DNA of 45,593 nucleotides, from NCBI RefSeq assembly GCF_902493135.1, contig NZ_CABUOD010000039.1, positions 1-45,593 of the forward strand, given 5' to 3'. The position numbers and the translations under genes were made by a program. Shown piece by piece: positions 1 through 8,804 of this stretch (within the stretch, counting starts at the first letter, position 1; every line of letters starts with the position of its first letter). The DNA is from an uncultured Parabacteroides sp. (GTDB lineage Bacteria > Bacteroidota > Bacteroidia > Bacteroidales > Tannerellaceae). A model generated the notes under the pieces. It ran no database searches and was not told the DNA's origin. It saw nothing but the letters and a program-made list of their open reading frames with translations.

Positions 1-509
1 TGACGAGCTTCTACCACTTCTGATGAATGGTCAGGTGTCGGTAAATTCTGATTTATCGCTCGATTAAGTTCAATTTTACGGTCAATATTGGATAATACTA
101 ATGCAATCCGTTTTTGGCAAACAACTTCTTTGTGAAATGGAACAACCAAAGAATGAACTACTTTTCTATCAAGAGAGGGAACTACACTACTTCCTTTTAC
201 GAACATTTCATCCAAATGAAGATTCTTAAGGAAGTAGTACAGATATTGGGGATTATTCCCTTTAAAATCTTTTACAAACAAGGCTGTATTATGCGCCCAA
301 GTGGGTTGTTCATAATAATGAACCTTTCCTACACTGCCGCTCCGTCCTACTGTAATGCATGGATGATTACCGCGTATTTCGTTATGATAACCTATTATAC
401 CATTCGATCCTGCTACAAGCACATTTCCCGCTTTCTGTTGGGAAGATGGTAAATCATATCCCCTTTGCAACTCAAGTATTTCTCCCAGTTTATATCTTTT
501 CAATTCCAT
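1..509 (-). CDS. hsdS: Type I restriction specificity subunit HsdS, partial (3' end beyond window)
   Basis: Last gene of the leftward hsd operon; the ATG at 507-509 lies 13 bases after the RhuM stop and the reading frame runs off the left edge, so about 169 residues are visible. It begins MELKRYKLGEILELQRGYDL and continues with a target-recognition-domain pattern (GSNGIIGYH, VGRSGSVGKVHYY, NPQYLYYFLKNL, PSLDRKVV) and then the helical start LSNIDRKIELNRAINQN. HsdS sets the DNA sequence read by the HsdR-HsdM complex. Only the first recognition domain and the start of the first conserved helix are seen. The residues after the helix start (LPTPDHSSEVVEAR) do not look like the usual central coiled coil, which may mean a half-size or rearranged allele. 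Confidence 0.88.
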   Translation of the reverse strand, partial: MELKRYKLGEILELQRGYDLPSSQQKAGNVLVAGSNGIIGYHNEIRGNHPCITVGRSGSVGKVHYYEQPTWAHNTALFVKDFKGNNPQYLYYFLKNLHLDEMFVKGSSVVPSLDRKVVHSLVVPFHKEVVCQKRIALVLSNIDRKIELNRAINQNLPTPDHSSEVVEAR

Positions 510-522
510 TACTCCAATCCTA

Positions 523-1524
523 TTACTTATCCAACATTCCTTTAATCTGTTTATCAAAATCAGAATCAATACGTTGGGTTCTATTAAAAATGTCGTATTC
601 GCTTTCAGCCTTTGCCTTGGCTTGTGCCGCAGAAATGCGTCCTTTGTCCGGTAATATCTGATATTTGCGGAAGGTCAAGAACTCGTTGACGCTGGCTGCA
701 AACTGCTCCATATTGAACGTATTTTCTCGCTCTATGAGGTCTTCAATATAATCGAAATATCCCGTAACGGCACGCTCTAACCTACGAATTTCATTTTCCT
801 GCAAATAGTTCTTAGCTATTGAGACATCCGATTTCAAGATACGACCATCAGGTGCATTTTTCCATGTGGTCAGCCCCATGTGGTCTTTTGTATGGTCAGC
901 CTTAGTGTAGATAATTTCTGCAGCTGTCTGCCCTGTAATGGCATAATGAAAACGGTTCTGTATCATGGCATAGAAATCGTGTGTTGTAGTCGAGTTCTTG
1001 TCATAGTCGATACTACACTCTGCATATATGTCGGTAATCTGCTGCCAGATACGCCGTTCACTGGCACGGATAGAGCGTACCCTTTCAAGCAATTCTCGGA
1101 AATAGTCTTTCCCGAATCCTGCCGTTCCCTGTTTTAAGCGTTCATCGTCAAGTACAAAGCCCTTCTTGATATACTCGTTGAGAATCTTGGTCGCCCACTG
1201 GCGAAACTTGGTAGCTTTGGGTGAAGAAACACGATAGCCAACTGCGATAATCATATCAAGATTATAGAAATCTACCAACTCTTCAACCTCACCTCGTATG
1301 CCTCGATTTACGACAGTTGCAATTTTTGCAACTGTCGTGTCTTGCCGTAGTTCTTCATCCTTGAAGATATTAGCTATATGTCGGCTGATACCCGATTTGT
1401 CAATACCAAAAAGCTCTGCCATAGCCTTTTGCGTGCACCAAATGGTCTCGTCTTTTATTACCACCTGCACCTTACCCTCTTTATCGGGAAGGCTGTATAG
1501 CAAAAACTGGATTTCATTACTCAT
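523..1524 (-). CDS. RhuM-family protein within the type I R-M operon
   Basis: A 333-residue protein of the virulence RhuM family, recognised from the N-terminal winged-helix-like part (CTQKAMAELFGIDKSGISRHI) followed by the signature block YNLDMIIAVGYRVSSPKATK and FRQWATKILNEYIKKGF near residues 88-123. No signal peptide or membrane segment is seen. Its ATG overlaps the hsdM stop by 8 bases and hsdS follows 13 bases later, so it is translated as part of the R-M operon. The biochemical role of the family is not established. Position between the methylase and specificity genes suggests a partner or modifier of the restriction complex, which is inference. The C-terminal third is charged and likely helical. 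Confidence 0.88.
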   Translation of the reverse strand: MSNEIQFLLYSLPDKEGKVQVVIKDETIWCTQKAMAELFGIDKSGISRHIANIFKDEELRQDTTVAKIATVVNRGIRGEVEELVDFYNLDMIIAVGYRVSSPKATKFRQWATKILNEYIKKGFVLDDERLKQGTAGFGKDYFRELLERVRSIRASERRIWQQITDIYAECSIDYDKNSTTTHDFYAMIQNRFHYAITGQTAAEIIYTKADHTKDHMGLTTWKNAPDGRILKSDVSIAKNYLQENEIRRLERAVTGYFDYIEDLIERENTFNMEQFAASVNEFLTFRKYQILPDKGRISAAQAKAKAESEYDIFNRTQRIDSDFDKQIKGMLDK

Positions 1525-3184
1525 TGTTGCCTACATTTGCGTTGAACTGCAAAGCATCCAACTGTTTCATTATTTCCTCTTCCAAACGATGGCTCTCTGC
1601 AAATTGCTCGAAAAGGATTTGCTTGTAGTCCGCCATTCGGGAATTAAACTCTTCTTCCGTTATATCTACATAATCAATCTTGATGTCGAAATATTGCCCG
1701 GCAGAGAGAGAATATCCCTTTTCCTTTATTTCATCGTAAGTAACAGCTACAGAGAAATTTTCTACAGCTTCTTTGTTGCGGAACGTATTGACTATTAAGT
1801 CTATCTCCTTATCACGTAAACGTCGTTTCTGGTTATTGCCTTCTTTATATTCTTCACCTAATTTGCTTGCATCAATCAAAATTACTTTATCTGCTGTTGC
1901 CGACTTATCAAAGAATATAACGGAAACATTTGTTCCTGTAGTGGCAAACACATTGCTTGGCATAGATACACAGCCATAAACCCAATGTTCATCTACCACA
2001 CGTTGTAAGATTTTCTTTTCAACACCACTTTTGGCTGTAATAAATCCTGTAGGAATGACTATTGCACCTTTCCCTGTTGTCTTTAGCGAATTTAAGACGT
2101 GCTGGATGAAACAGGTGTAAATCGCCATTTTAGGTTTCATCGGATCTACTTTTTTAACCGCATTCGGAACTCCTGCCCAAAAACGAATCGTATCAGCAGC
2201 CAATGTATCACGATACTCAGGAAAATCAAGTTTAAATGGAGGATTTGAAACGATAAAATCAAATTTCTTTAATGCGCCATTTGATTCAGTGTGCGATGGT
2301 TCTGTCAATGTATTGCCCTGTACAACATTTGGCAGAGAAGCAGACAAACTATTTAAAATAAGGTTCAGACGCAACATTTCGCTCGACTTCTCTGATATAT
2401 CCTGACTGAAAATCGAGCATCTATCCTCTCCTATCTGATGAGCAAGAGCCATGAGCAATGTACCTGTTCCAGCCGATGGGTCGTAACAAGTCACACCTCG
2501 TAAATCCGCATTGTCCCCTACCAATAATCTCGCCATAACTTGTGCTATGGCACGTGGTGTATAATATTCGGCATATTTGCCACCTCCGGCATTATTAAAT
2601 CCTTTCAGCAAATGCTCGAATATTCTTGAAAAGAAGTCATACTTCTCGATAAATACGTGTTCGAAATTGAATGAGGCGACATTGCGCATCAGCGATTTTG
2701 CAAATTCATCACGCTTTTGTGTATCAGTTACAAATGTTGTTATGGCACTAAAGATATTTACCTTACTTTTCCCGGAAGTTGTTACAGAAAAAGTATCGGC
2801 ATTGATATTGGCTATATCTATTAATATAGCATCCAACAATGTAGAGAAATCTCCCTTCCCTGTGGAATTATATAGATGTGACAACGTATGTTCCGGTTTA
2901 AGTCTCGGCACAGAAGCTGGCAAATAACTGAAAAGGTCTTCTACCTCATCATCCGTAAATGTATCATATTCGGCATCCCACTTTTCTGCTTTGCTTAGCC
3001 GTTCACCGTACATTTTATCTCGTTTAGCTTCATAGCCGAACTTATCATTAAAGAACTTGTACAGAAACATTTCCGTGACGATTTTATACTCGCTTCCTGT
3101 TCCTGCCAAGCCAAACGCTCCAGTTGTACTTTTCAAAGAATCAATCAGGGCTATCGTTGATTCTGTTATATTTATATCGCTCAT
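1517..3184 (-). CDS. hsdM: Type I DNA methyltransferase HsdM (N6-adenine)
   Basis: A 555-residue adenine methyltransferase. The N-terminal helical HsdM domain covers about residues 5-140. The catalytic domain has the SAM-binding motif DPSAGTG (about 235-241) and the catalytic motif NPPF (about 314-317), preceded by the typical GGGKYAEYYTPRAIAQ stretch. With HsdS it methylates host DNA, and with HsdR it forms the restriction complex. I use the ATG at 3182-3184, two bases after the hsdR stop, rather than an in-frame TTG that overlaps that stop. Length and motif order are normal for the family, and nothing looks broken. Confidence 0.95.
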   Translation of the reverse strand: MSDINITESTIALIDSLKSTTGAFGLAGTGSEYKIVTEMFLYKFFNDKFGYEAKRDKMYGERLSKAEKWDAEYDTFTDDEVEDLFSYLPASVPRLKPEHTLSHLYNSTGKGDFSTLLDAILIDIANINADTFSVTTSGKSKVNIFSAITTFVTDTQKRDEFAKSLMRNVASFNFEHVFIEKYDFFSRIFEHLLKGFNNAGGGKYAEYYTPRAIAQVMARLLVGDNADLRGVTCYDPSAGTGTLLMALAHQIGEDRCSIFSQDISEKSSEMLRLNLILNSLSASLPNVVQGNTLTEPSHTESNGALKKFDFIVSNPPFKLDFPEYRDTLAADTIRFWAGVPNAVKKVDPMKPKMAIYTCFIQHVLNSLKTTGKGAIVIPTGFITAKSGVEKKILQRVVDEHWVYGCVSMPSNVFATTGTNVSVIFFDKSATADKVILIDASKLGEEYKEGNNQKRRLRDKEIDLIVNTFRNKEAVENFSVAVTYDEIKEKGYSLSAGQYFDIKIDYVDITEEEFNSRMADYKQILFEQFAESHRLEEEIMKQLDALQFNANVGNNE

Positions 3185-3186
3185 AA

Positions 3187-6100
3187 TCAATATGCAAAAT
3201 TACGTTGTTGGAAATATTCTGTTGTGATAAGATTGTTGATATATTTACGGTCTGTCAAATTTGCCTTAATTCCAAGGTCTATTAATTTACGACCAATAAT
3301 AGCCAATACATCACGCTTAAAGGCATCTTCATTATCCAAAACATTGATATTCAAGAATAACATATTGTCTATTTGAGACTTCATCTGTGACAGATTCTCG
3401 GCTATTTCATATTCGTGTGCAGATATAATAGGCTGTTCACGTTTTTGATTTTCCTCCTCAATCCGCTTGTGAATACGAACAAAACGCTCATCACCCTTAT
3501 ATTTTTTCTTCAAGATATTATTCCGTCTGTTTATTTCCCGAATCTTTTTCATTACATTATCCATGTAATCAATGCTGTCTTTTGCATCTTGAGTGTTTTG
3601 CGGAACAAAACCTTTTTTACGGAAATATGCCCGGAACTCATCTGCAAGGATTACATATTTTTCTTCATTCCTATCAAAATTGGCTTCAAATTCGGCTTGT
3701 ACCTTTTCGCAACGCTCACGAATGTCATTGACAACAATTCTTAGTTCTTCAGACATTCCCTTTTTGAACTCAAACTCCAATTCTGACAGAGCCACATTGA
3801 TTATTCCGGAAACATCTGCCTTATGCTCTGTACTTTCAAACAGATTCATCCTCTCAATACGATGTGTAACCTCTGTAATCAAAGTAGGGATGCCACCAAA
3901 AGCCAAAGACTCTATTTTTTCTTTCAATTCATCATCGCCAAAAGCTCTGACTTGATTCAGAATAGCTTTGGCATCATTCAATACCGACCGTAATTCATAG
4001 AGTCTATCTTTATCCTCTATTTCATCAATTTCCTGTCTGAACTCTTCCGGATTATCGCAAGTGAAATTAAAGAGAACACTCTTGATTCCTTTCATTTTCG
4101 CTATTATCTCTTCCTTATCTTCGATAACAGCATTGCCAACAGGCTCATCCTGTTTGGTCTCCTTAATATCAGCTGTACGGTTTAATTCTCTCAGGTAGCG
4201 GTCATTTGTCGAATCAAAATTTTCTTTTATATCTACAAAATCAACTACATAGCCATATTTAAAATCTTTATACGGACGATTTACACGAGTCAGTGCCTGT
4301 AACAAATCATGACCGTCAAGACTACGTCCCAAATATAGTTTTTTCAATCTGGGAGCATCAAATCCAGTAAGCAACATTTGATTGACAATCAGTACATCTA
4401 CAGTCTGCTGCTTCTTATATTCTTCAATGTATGCTTTTCGTTCTAATTTGTCTCCCTCATCATGCAATATCAGAGAGGCACGCAATGGTTTGGCATGACC
4501 ATACGAAACCATTGGCTCTGCCACCATTCCCAACTGCTCTTCCCATTTATCTTCAATCTGCTGTGCGAATCTGAAACGCTGCTGCCATAAACGGAACATT
4601 TCACGAGCCTGTGGATTGGTTTTGCACACAATCATTGCACCGATGGAATCATCTGCTTGTTCTTTTCTGAATCTGCGCAAATCAGAAATAATATAATCAA
4701 GCAAAGCGTTCAGATAACTTTCATGCTCAATTATTTTATTCTTGTCTATATCGCTTTTCTTGACTTCTACGTTTCCTGCCAATTTATCAAGAATACTCTC
4801 AATACGCTCTTTATATATGGTTTCTATCGGTTCACGCATCAGTTTTAACGTGTAACCATCCGCTATCGATTTGTCATAATAGTAGGTATCAATATAATCG
4901 CCGAAAACACGCCAAGATTCTTTTTCTTCCCTCAACAAAGGAGTTCCTGTCAATGCAATTTTTACAGCATCCTTATCCGCTTCTAAAAGATTAGCGAGAA
5001 AACTACCCTGTGGGCTATATCCTCTATGCGCTTCATCTATAAAAAATACACGCTGGAGATTAGTGTTATAGCCAGACTCTATCTGTATTTTAGTGGAGTC
5101 TTCCTTAAATTTCTGTATGTTTACAACCATTATTTCCGCTTTACCTTCACTGTTCACTACAGGGGTGGTATCACGGATGTCTTTCATTAAATCATCTCTG
5201 CTATTAACTGTCCTTACAACCAAACCACGTGCAACAAACTCATCGCTCGCTTGCTCCATCAGCGCAATACGATCTACTATAAAATAGAATTTAACAGCTG
5301 TCTCACGTTTTGCATAATAATCGGTCAGACTACGAACTGAATAATACGCCAATGCCGTCTTGCCACTGCCTTGCGTATGCCAAATTATTCCACTCTTGAC
5401 ACCTTTAGATAGTTTCTTGCGAATAGCCAATGAAGCGAACAATTGCTGATAGCGCATCACATGTTTTTCGAGAGTTGTGATTTTACTGCCATCTTCCAAC
5501 TCTACAGTTCGGTTGACATACGCAAAGCCATATCTTAACAGAAACAAGAACCTCTCCCGGCAAAGCATTGATGTCAAGACACGATTCGTAGGAGTATCTA
5601 CCTTTTTATTTGTTTCATAATCTGGCAGGTTTTTAATAACTACACAGTTCCTATGTTTGAGAACCTGTTTTTCTGTATCTTCCGTCAACGCTATATATTG
5701 ATATTTCGACACGAAAGTAGCATCAGCCTCTCTAAACACATTAAAGAAAGCTTTTTCTTTTGATGCACAGCAATAAAACGCCCCTTGGATCGGAACCCTG
5801 TTTTCATTATCGTATTCCTGATTATTGGAAAAAATCATCAACTGGGTAAGATTGATAAAGCGACGAAAACTTTTATTCCGCATCCGCTTATTAATTCTAT
5901 CCCGCTCTGCTAAGATTCCATCGTGATTATTAGGCTTCTTGACTTCGATAAAAGCTAAAGGCAAGCCGTTTATAAAACACGTAATATCTGGACGGAAGCT
6001 ATCACCGGATTCAACATTTTCGCATGTAAACTCTGTCGTAACGTGCCATTCATTATTGTTCGCATCAGCGAAATCTATCAACTTCACGCCACTATTGGAG

Positions 6101-6351
6101 GAAAGCATAGTATAGAATTCCTTGCCCAAATCATCGTTATTCAAGATTCCGATAATTTTATCCAGCAACTGGCTGCATTCCAAGTCAGTCAAAGCAGGAT
6201 TCAGACGTTTTACTGAGCGGATAAAAATATCCGTTAAAATATTCGTCTGGGGATTGTACGATGTTATATCATCCAAATATGTATAACCGAGCTTGCAAAG
6301 ATGCAATGCAGCCGGGACTTGTACTCTTGTATTCTCCGTAAAGTTTTTCAT
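3187..6351 (-). CDS. hsdR: Type I restriction endonuclease subunit HsdR
   Basis: A 1054-residue translocase and nuclease. The N-terminal nuclease domain shows the PD-(D/E)xK triad at D122, E136 and K138. The SF2 motor follows with Walker A TQGSGKT (326-332), DEAH (439-442), the motif ALTGTPLL, and the late motif LTGFDAPRLKKLYLGRSL with QALTRVNRPY. It cleaves unmethylated foreign DNA after ATP-driven translocation, in complex with HsdM and HsdS. It starts 6 bases after the xre stop and ends 2 bases before the hsdM ATG, so the genes form one operon. All key residues are present, so it should be active. Confidence 0.96.
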   Translation of the reverse strand: MKNFTENTRVQVPAALHLCKLGYTYLDDITSYNPQTNILTDIFIRSVKRLNPALTDLECSQLLDKIIGILNNDDLGKEFYTMLSSNSGVKLIDFADANNNEWHVTTEFTCENVESGDSFRPDITCFINGLPLAFIEVKKPNNHDGILAERDRINKRMRNKSFRRFINLTQLMIFSNNQEYDNENRVPIQGAFYCCASKEKAFFNVFREADATFVSKYQYIALTEDTEKQVLKHRNCVVIKNLPDYETNKKVDTPTNRVLTSMLCRERFLFLLRYGFAYVNRTVELEDGSKITTLEKHVMRYQQLFASLAIRKKLSKGVKSGIIWHTQGSGKTALAYYSVRSLTDYYAKRETAVKFYFIVDRIALMEQASDEFVARGLVVRTVNSRDDLMKDIRDTTPVVNSEGKAEIMVVNIQKFKEDSTKIQIESGYNTNLQRVFFIDEAHRGYSPQGSFLANLLEADKDAVKIALTGTPLLREEKESWRVFGDYIDTYYYDKSIADGYTLKLMREPIETIYKERIESILDKLAGNVEVKKSDIDKNKIIEHESYLNALLDYIISDLRRFRKEQADDSIGAMIVCKTNPQAREMFRLWQQRFRFAQQIEDKWEEQLGMVAEPMVSYGHAKPLRASLILHDEGDKLERKAYIEEYKKQQTVDVLIVNQMLLTGFDAPRLKKLYLGRSLDGHDLLQALTRVNRPYKDFKYGYVVDFVDIKENFDSTNDRYLRELNRTADIKETKQDEPVGNAVIEDKEEIIAKMKGIKSVLFNFTCDNPEEFRQEIDEIEDKDRLYELRSVLNDAKAILNQVRAFGDDELKEKIESLAFGGIPTLITEVTHRIERMNLFESTEHKADVSGIINVALSELEFEFKKGMSEELRIVVNDIRERCEKVQAEFEANFDRNEEKYVILADEFRAYFRKKGFVPQNTQDAKDSIDYMDNVMKKIREINRRNNILKKKYKGDERFVRIHKRIEEENQKREQPIISAHEYEIAENLSQMKSQIDNMLFLNINVLDNEDAFKRDVLAIIGRKLIDLGIKANLTDRKYINNLITTEYFQQRNFAY

Positions 6352-6357
6352 TGCATT

Positions 6358-6561
6358 TTACCTTTCCTCTTTATCTGTTATCAAATCCTTTAAATCCACC
6401 TGTAAAATCTCAGCAATCCGCTGAAGTGTTTCCAAATTCGGCTGAATTCTATTGCACGCATAAGCATTGACCATGCTAAAACTTTTATCAAGTTGCTTGG
6501 CTAACCATGTCTGGGAGATGCCTTTATCCGACAAAACAGTCTTTATTTTATTTAGCTTCAT
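6358..6561 (-). CDS. XRE-family helix-turn-helix regulator heading the hsd operon
   Basis: A 67-residue protein that is almost entirely one Cro/CI-type HTH (residues about 3-60; ISQTWLAKQLDKSFSMVNAY holds helices 2 and 3). It is the first gene of the leftward operon, 6 bases ahead of hsdR. Small HTH proteins at the head of R-M operons (C proteins and relatives) usually control restriction gene expression in time. Here it lies 90 bases from a divergent CBASS-like operon, so it could control both. A palindrome at 6593-6605 is a candidate binding site. Confidence 0.9.
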   Translation of the reverse strand: MKLNKIKTVLSDKGISQTWLAKQLDKSFSMVNAYACNRIQPNLETLQRIAEILQVDLKDLITDKEER

Positions 6562-6583
6562 TGTTTAATGCGATTTTATAGCG

Positions 6584-6591
6584 CAAATATA
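6584..6591 (-). promoter_or_regulatory. Bacteroidota -7 box for the xre-hsd operon
   Basis: Reads TATATTTG on the minus strand, matching TAnnTTTG, 22 bases before the xre ATG. No convincing -33 box is seen. Confidence 0.65.
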
Positions 6592-6592
6592 G

Positions 6593-6605
6593 CGAATTAT
6601 ATTCG
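6593..6605. promoter_or_regulatory. Candidate operator palindrome between divergent xre-hsd and CBASS-like promoters
   Basis: CGAAT-TAT-ATTCG is a perfect 5-bp inverted repeat with a 3-bp centre. It sits directly upstream of the leftward -7 box and about where the -33 contact of the rightward promoter would fall (the rightward -7 box starts 20 bases on). A repressor bound here could silence both operons. The neighbouring XRE protein is the obvious candidate, but that is inference. Confidence 0.5.
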
Positions 6606-6624
6606 ATAAACAGGGATTATTTTG

Positions 6625-6632
6625 TACTTTTG
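6625..6632 (+). promoter_or_regulatory. Bacteroidota -7 box for the CBASS-like operon
   Basis: TACTTTTG matches TAnnTTTG. The ATG at 6652 follows 19 bases later, giving a very short leader. This placement also argues against the in-frame TTG at 6622 as a start, since it lies upstream of the box. Confidence 0.7.
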
Positions 6633-6651
6633 TCCTTCAAATAAAATCAAT

Positions 6652-7470
6652 ATGGATACAGTTAGAAAAAGAGGCGAAATAATTAGCATTGAACAGCGTT
6701 CGTTGGTATCTCAGAGATATAGACGCATAACAAGAGCGGTTAATTCAGAATTTTGGGGTAGCACTAGCGAAACTGCTCATAGTTTATATGTTGGCTCTTA
6801 TGGAAGAGGTACTGCTATTGACACAAGTGACATTGATATACTTGTCGAATTACCAAGAGAGGAATATAATAAATATGATGCACTAAGGGGAAATGGTCAG
6901 TCCAGATTACTGCAAGCATTGAAGAATGCAATTTTACAAACCTATCCAAGGAGTGATATTCATGGAGATGGGCAAGTCGTAGTAATCAATTTTACTGACG
7001 GTATGAAATTCGAGGTACTACCAGCTTTTTGTCAATTAGATTGGCTGGGTAATTGGAATGGGACATACGACTATCCTGATTCAAATATGGGTGGCAACTG
7101 GTTAACAACAGATCCAAAAATTGAACAGCAAGCAATGAAGGAAAGAAATGTAGCAAGCAATGGTTTGTTATTCGACACATGTAAACATATACGAGAAATT
7201 CGTGACAACTACTTCAGCAGTTACCATCTTCCTGGCATTGTGATTGACAGTTTTGTTTACCATCATATTGCTGATTGGCACTGGCTAAGAGAAGGAGAAC
7301 AAAGCTCCAATCAGCCAAGAGGAACTTACGAAAAAAGGCTTTATGATTCATGCCCTGTTTGGAGCTTTAATCTGACAGCTCCAGGAAGCAACATGCCAGT
7401 AGATACATATAAATGCATTGATGTATTAATCAAAGTTTTAAAATACATGTCAGAAGATAATGTCATTTAG
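6652..7470 (+). CDS. CD-NTase-like nucleotidyltransferase (first of a tandem pair)
   Basis: A 272-residue nucleotidyltransferase. The active-site helix and strand read GSYGRGTAIDTSDIDILVEL (48-67): G48-S49 then D60 and D62 as metal ligands, with E121 in GMKFEVLPAF as the likely third carboxylate. This is the pattern of cGAS/DncV-like (SMODS) enzymes that make cyclic oligonucleotide signals. A second conserved block is GLLFDTCKHIREIRD. Unlike its downstream partner it has no AGS-C domain, so it is a minimal catalytic core. It begins the operon; the partner starts 32 bases later. It could be a second synthetase, a partner subunit, or an enzyme acting on another substrate such as RNA. Confidence 0.82.
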   Translation: MDTVRKRGEIISIEQRSLVSQRYRRITRAVNSEFWGSTSETAHSLYVGSYGRGTAIDTSDIDILVELPREEYNKYDALRGNGQSRLLQALKNAILQTYPRSDIHGDGQVVVINFTDGMKFEVLPAFCQLDWLGNWNGTYDYPDSNMGGNWLTTDPKIEQQAMKERNVASNGLLFDTCKHIREIRDNYFSSYHLPGIVIDSFVYHHIADWHWLREGEQSSNQPRGTYEKRLYDSCPVWSFNLTAPGSNMPVDTYKCIDVLIKVLKYMSEDNVI

Positions 7471-7502
7471 AAAATATTAACAAAGCATTTAAAGCCTATA
7501 AT

Positions 7503-8795
7503 ATGACGAAGACCGAAGCGTTCGATAAATTTCTCAATAATATCAAAGTTGACAATCCAGATATTTTCTGCGGTCGCTACAAAGAAATAACCAAGAAATT
7601 GAACAAAACATTTAGAGACACGGACTCTGAAACTGCCAACTGTCTTCAGGTTGGTTCATATGGACGATATACCGGAATTAAAGGTATTTCCGACCTTGAT
7701 ATGTTGTATATTATGCCTAAATCAACATGGGATACATACAAAGATACTCCCAGTGAACTACTACGCAAGACAAGAGACGCTTTGCTAGATAGATATCCTC
7801 AAACTACAATCAAAGTAGATCGGCTGGTTGTGGATGTATTCTTCGGTAATTTCACGTTCGAGGTACAACCTGTTTATGAAGAAAGAGATGGGGAAGAAAT
7901 TAACTATAAATATCCCGACACTAAGACATGCACATACAAAATTACGAAACCTCGACAAGAACAAAATGAGATGATTAACTTTAAGCAGAATCATGGAGAA
8001 GCGCATCGGCATCTCTGTAAAATGCTTAGAGCATGGAAGAACAATGTTGGTGTAGGTATGGGTGGATTGCTAATAGATACGCTAACACATCGTTTTTTGT
8101 CTAATCATTCTGAATATGACAACGCTAACAAATCTCAATATGGAGAGATGTGTAGGGATTTTTTTGAGTATCTAAAGGATGAGCCTAAGCATACCCATTA
8201 TCAAGCATTAGGAAGCGATCAAGATGTGAAGGTAAAACACCCATTTAGATCCAAAGCTAAAATTGCATATAAAAAAGCCAATGAAGCTATTAAAGAGAAT
8301 GACGAATCTAAACGTCATGATATATGGCGTGAAATTTTTGGACGTCAATTTCCTAAATCAGTATCAAGTGTAGTTGAAAATAAAATGTTTTCTTCTGATA
8401 ATCCCTCTGATCATGAAGAGTTCATTGAAGATAAATACCCTATAGATGTTAAATACGATTTGAAACTTGATTGTATCATTATGCGCGATGGATTTAGGGA
8501 ACACCTTCTGAGTGAACTATTATTAAAAGGCCAACGAATTTCTAGAGTCCGAAGCTTAGATTTCACTATCAAGACCGATGCTCCGTTACCATATGAAGTA
8601 AAATGGAAAGCTAGGAATGTAGGAACAGAAGCCATAAAAAGAAACTGCCTAAGAGGAGAAATAATAGACTCAAATAGGAAAAATAATGTGCGACATGAGA
8701 GTGCAGATTTCTTTGGTCCACACTATATGGAAGCGTATATAATAAAAAATGGTATTGTCGTTGCCCGAGATAGAATTGAAGTACCAATACAATAA
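7503..8795 (+). CDS. CD-NTase with AGS-C sensor domain
   Basis: A 430-residue protein in two parts. The N-terminal SMODS-type catalytic domain has GSYGRYTGIKGISDLDMLYI (51-70) with G51-S52, D64 and D66, and a third acidic residue at E120 (FTFEVQPVYE) or D111. The C-terminal part (about 300-430) matches the AGS-C sensor domain: VKWKARNVGTEA (367-378 region), LRGEI (383-387) and FFGPHYMEAYIIKNG (403-417). Such enzymes make cyclic di- or tri-nucleotide messengers on phage infection, which activate a linked effector. The SLATT effector follows after 9 bases. All catalytic residues are present. The nucleotide product cannot be read from sequence. Confidence 0.9.
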   Translation: MTKTEAFDKFLNNIKVDNPDIFCGRYKEITKKLNKTFRDTDSETANCLQVGSYGRYTGIKGISDLDMLYIMPKSTWDTYKDTPSELLRKTRDALLDRYPQTTIKVDRLVVDVFFGNFTFEVQPVYEERDGEEINYKYPDTKTCTYKITKPRQEQNEMINFKQNHGEAHRHLCKMLRAWKNNVGVGMGGLLIDTLTHRFLSNHSEYDNANKSQYGEMCRDFFEYLKDEPKHTHYQALGSDQDVKVKHPFRSKAKIAYKKANEAIKENDESKRHDIWREIFGRQFPKSVSSVVENKMFSSDNPSDHEEFIEDKYPIDVKYDLKLDCIIMRDGFREHLLSELLLKGQRISRVRSLDFTIKTDAPLPYEVKWKARNVGTEAIKRNCLRGEIIDSNRKNNVRHESADFFGPHYMEAYIIKNGIVVARDRIEVPIQ

Positions 8796-8804
8796 TACAT
8801 ACGT

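Noticed and set aside
6622..6651. TTG start ten codons upstream for the first nucleotidyltransferase
   Set aside because: It lies before the -7 promoter box; the ATG at 6652 is the sensible start.
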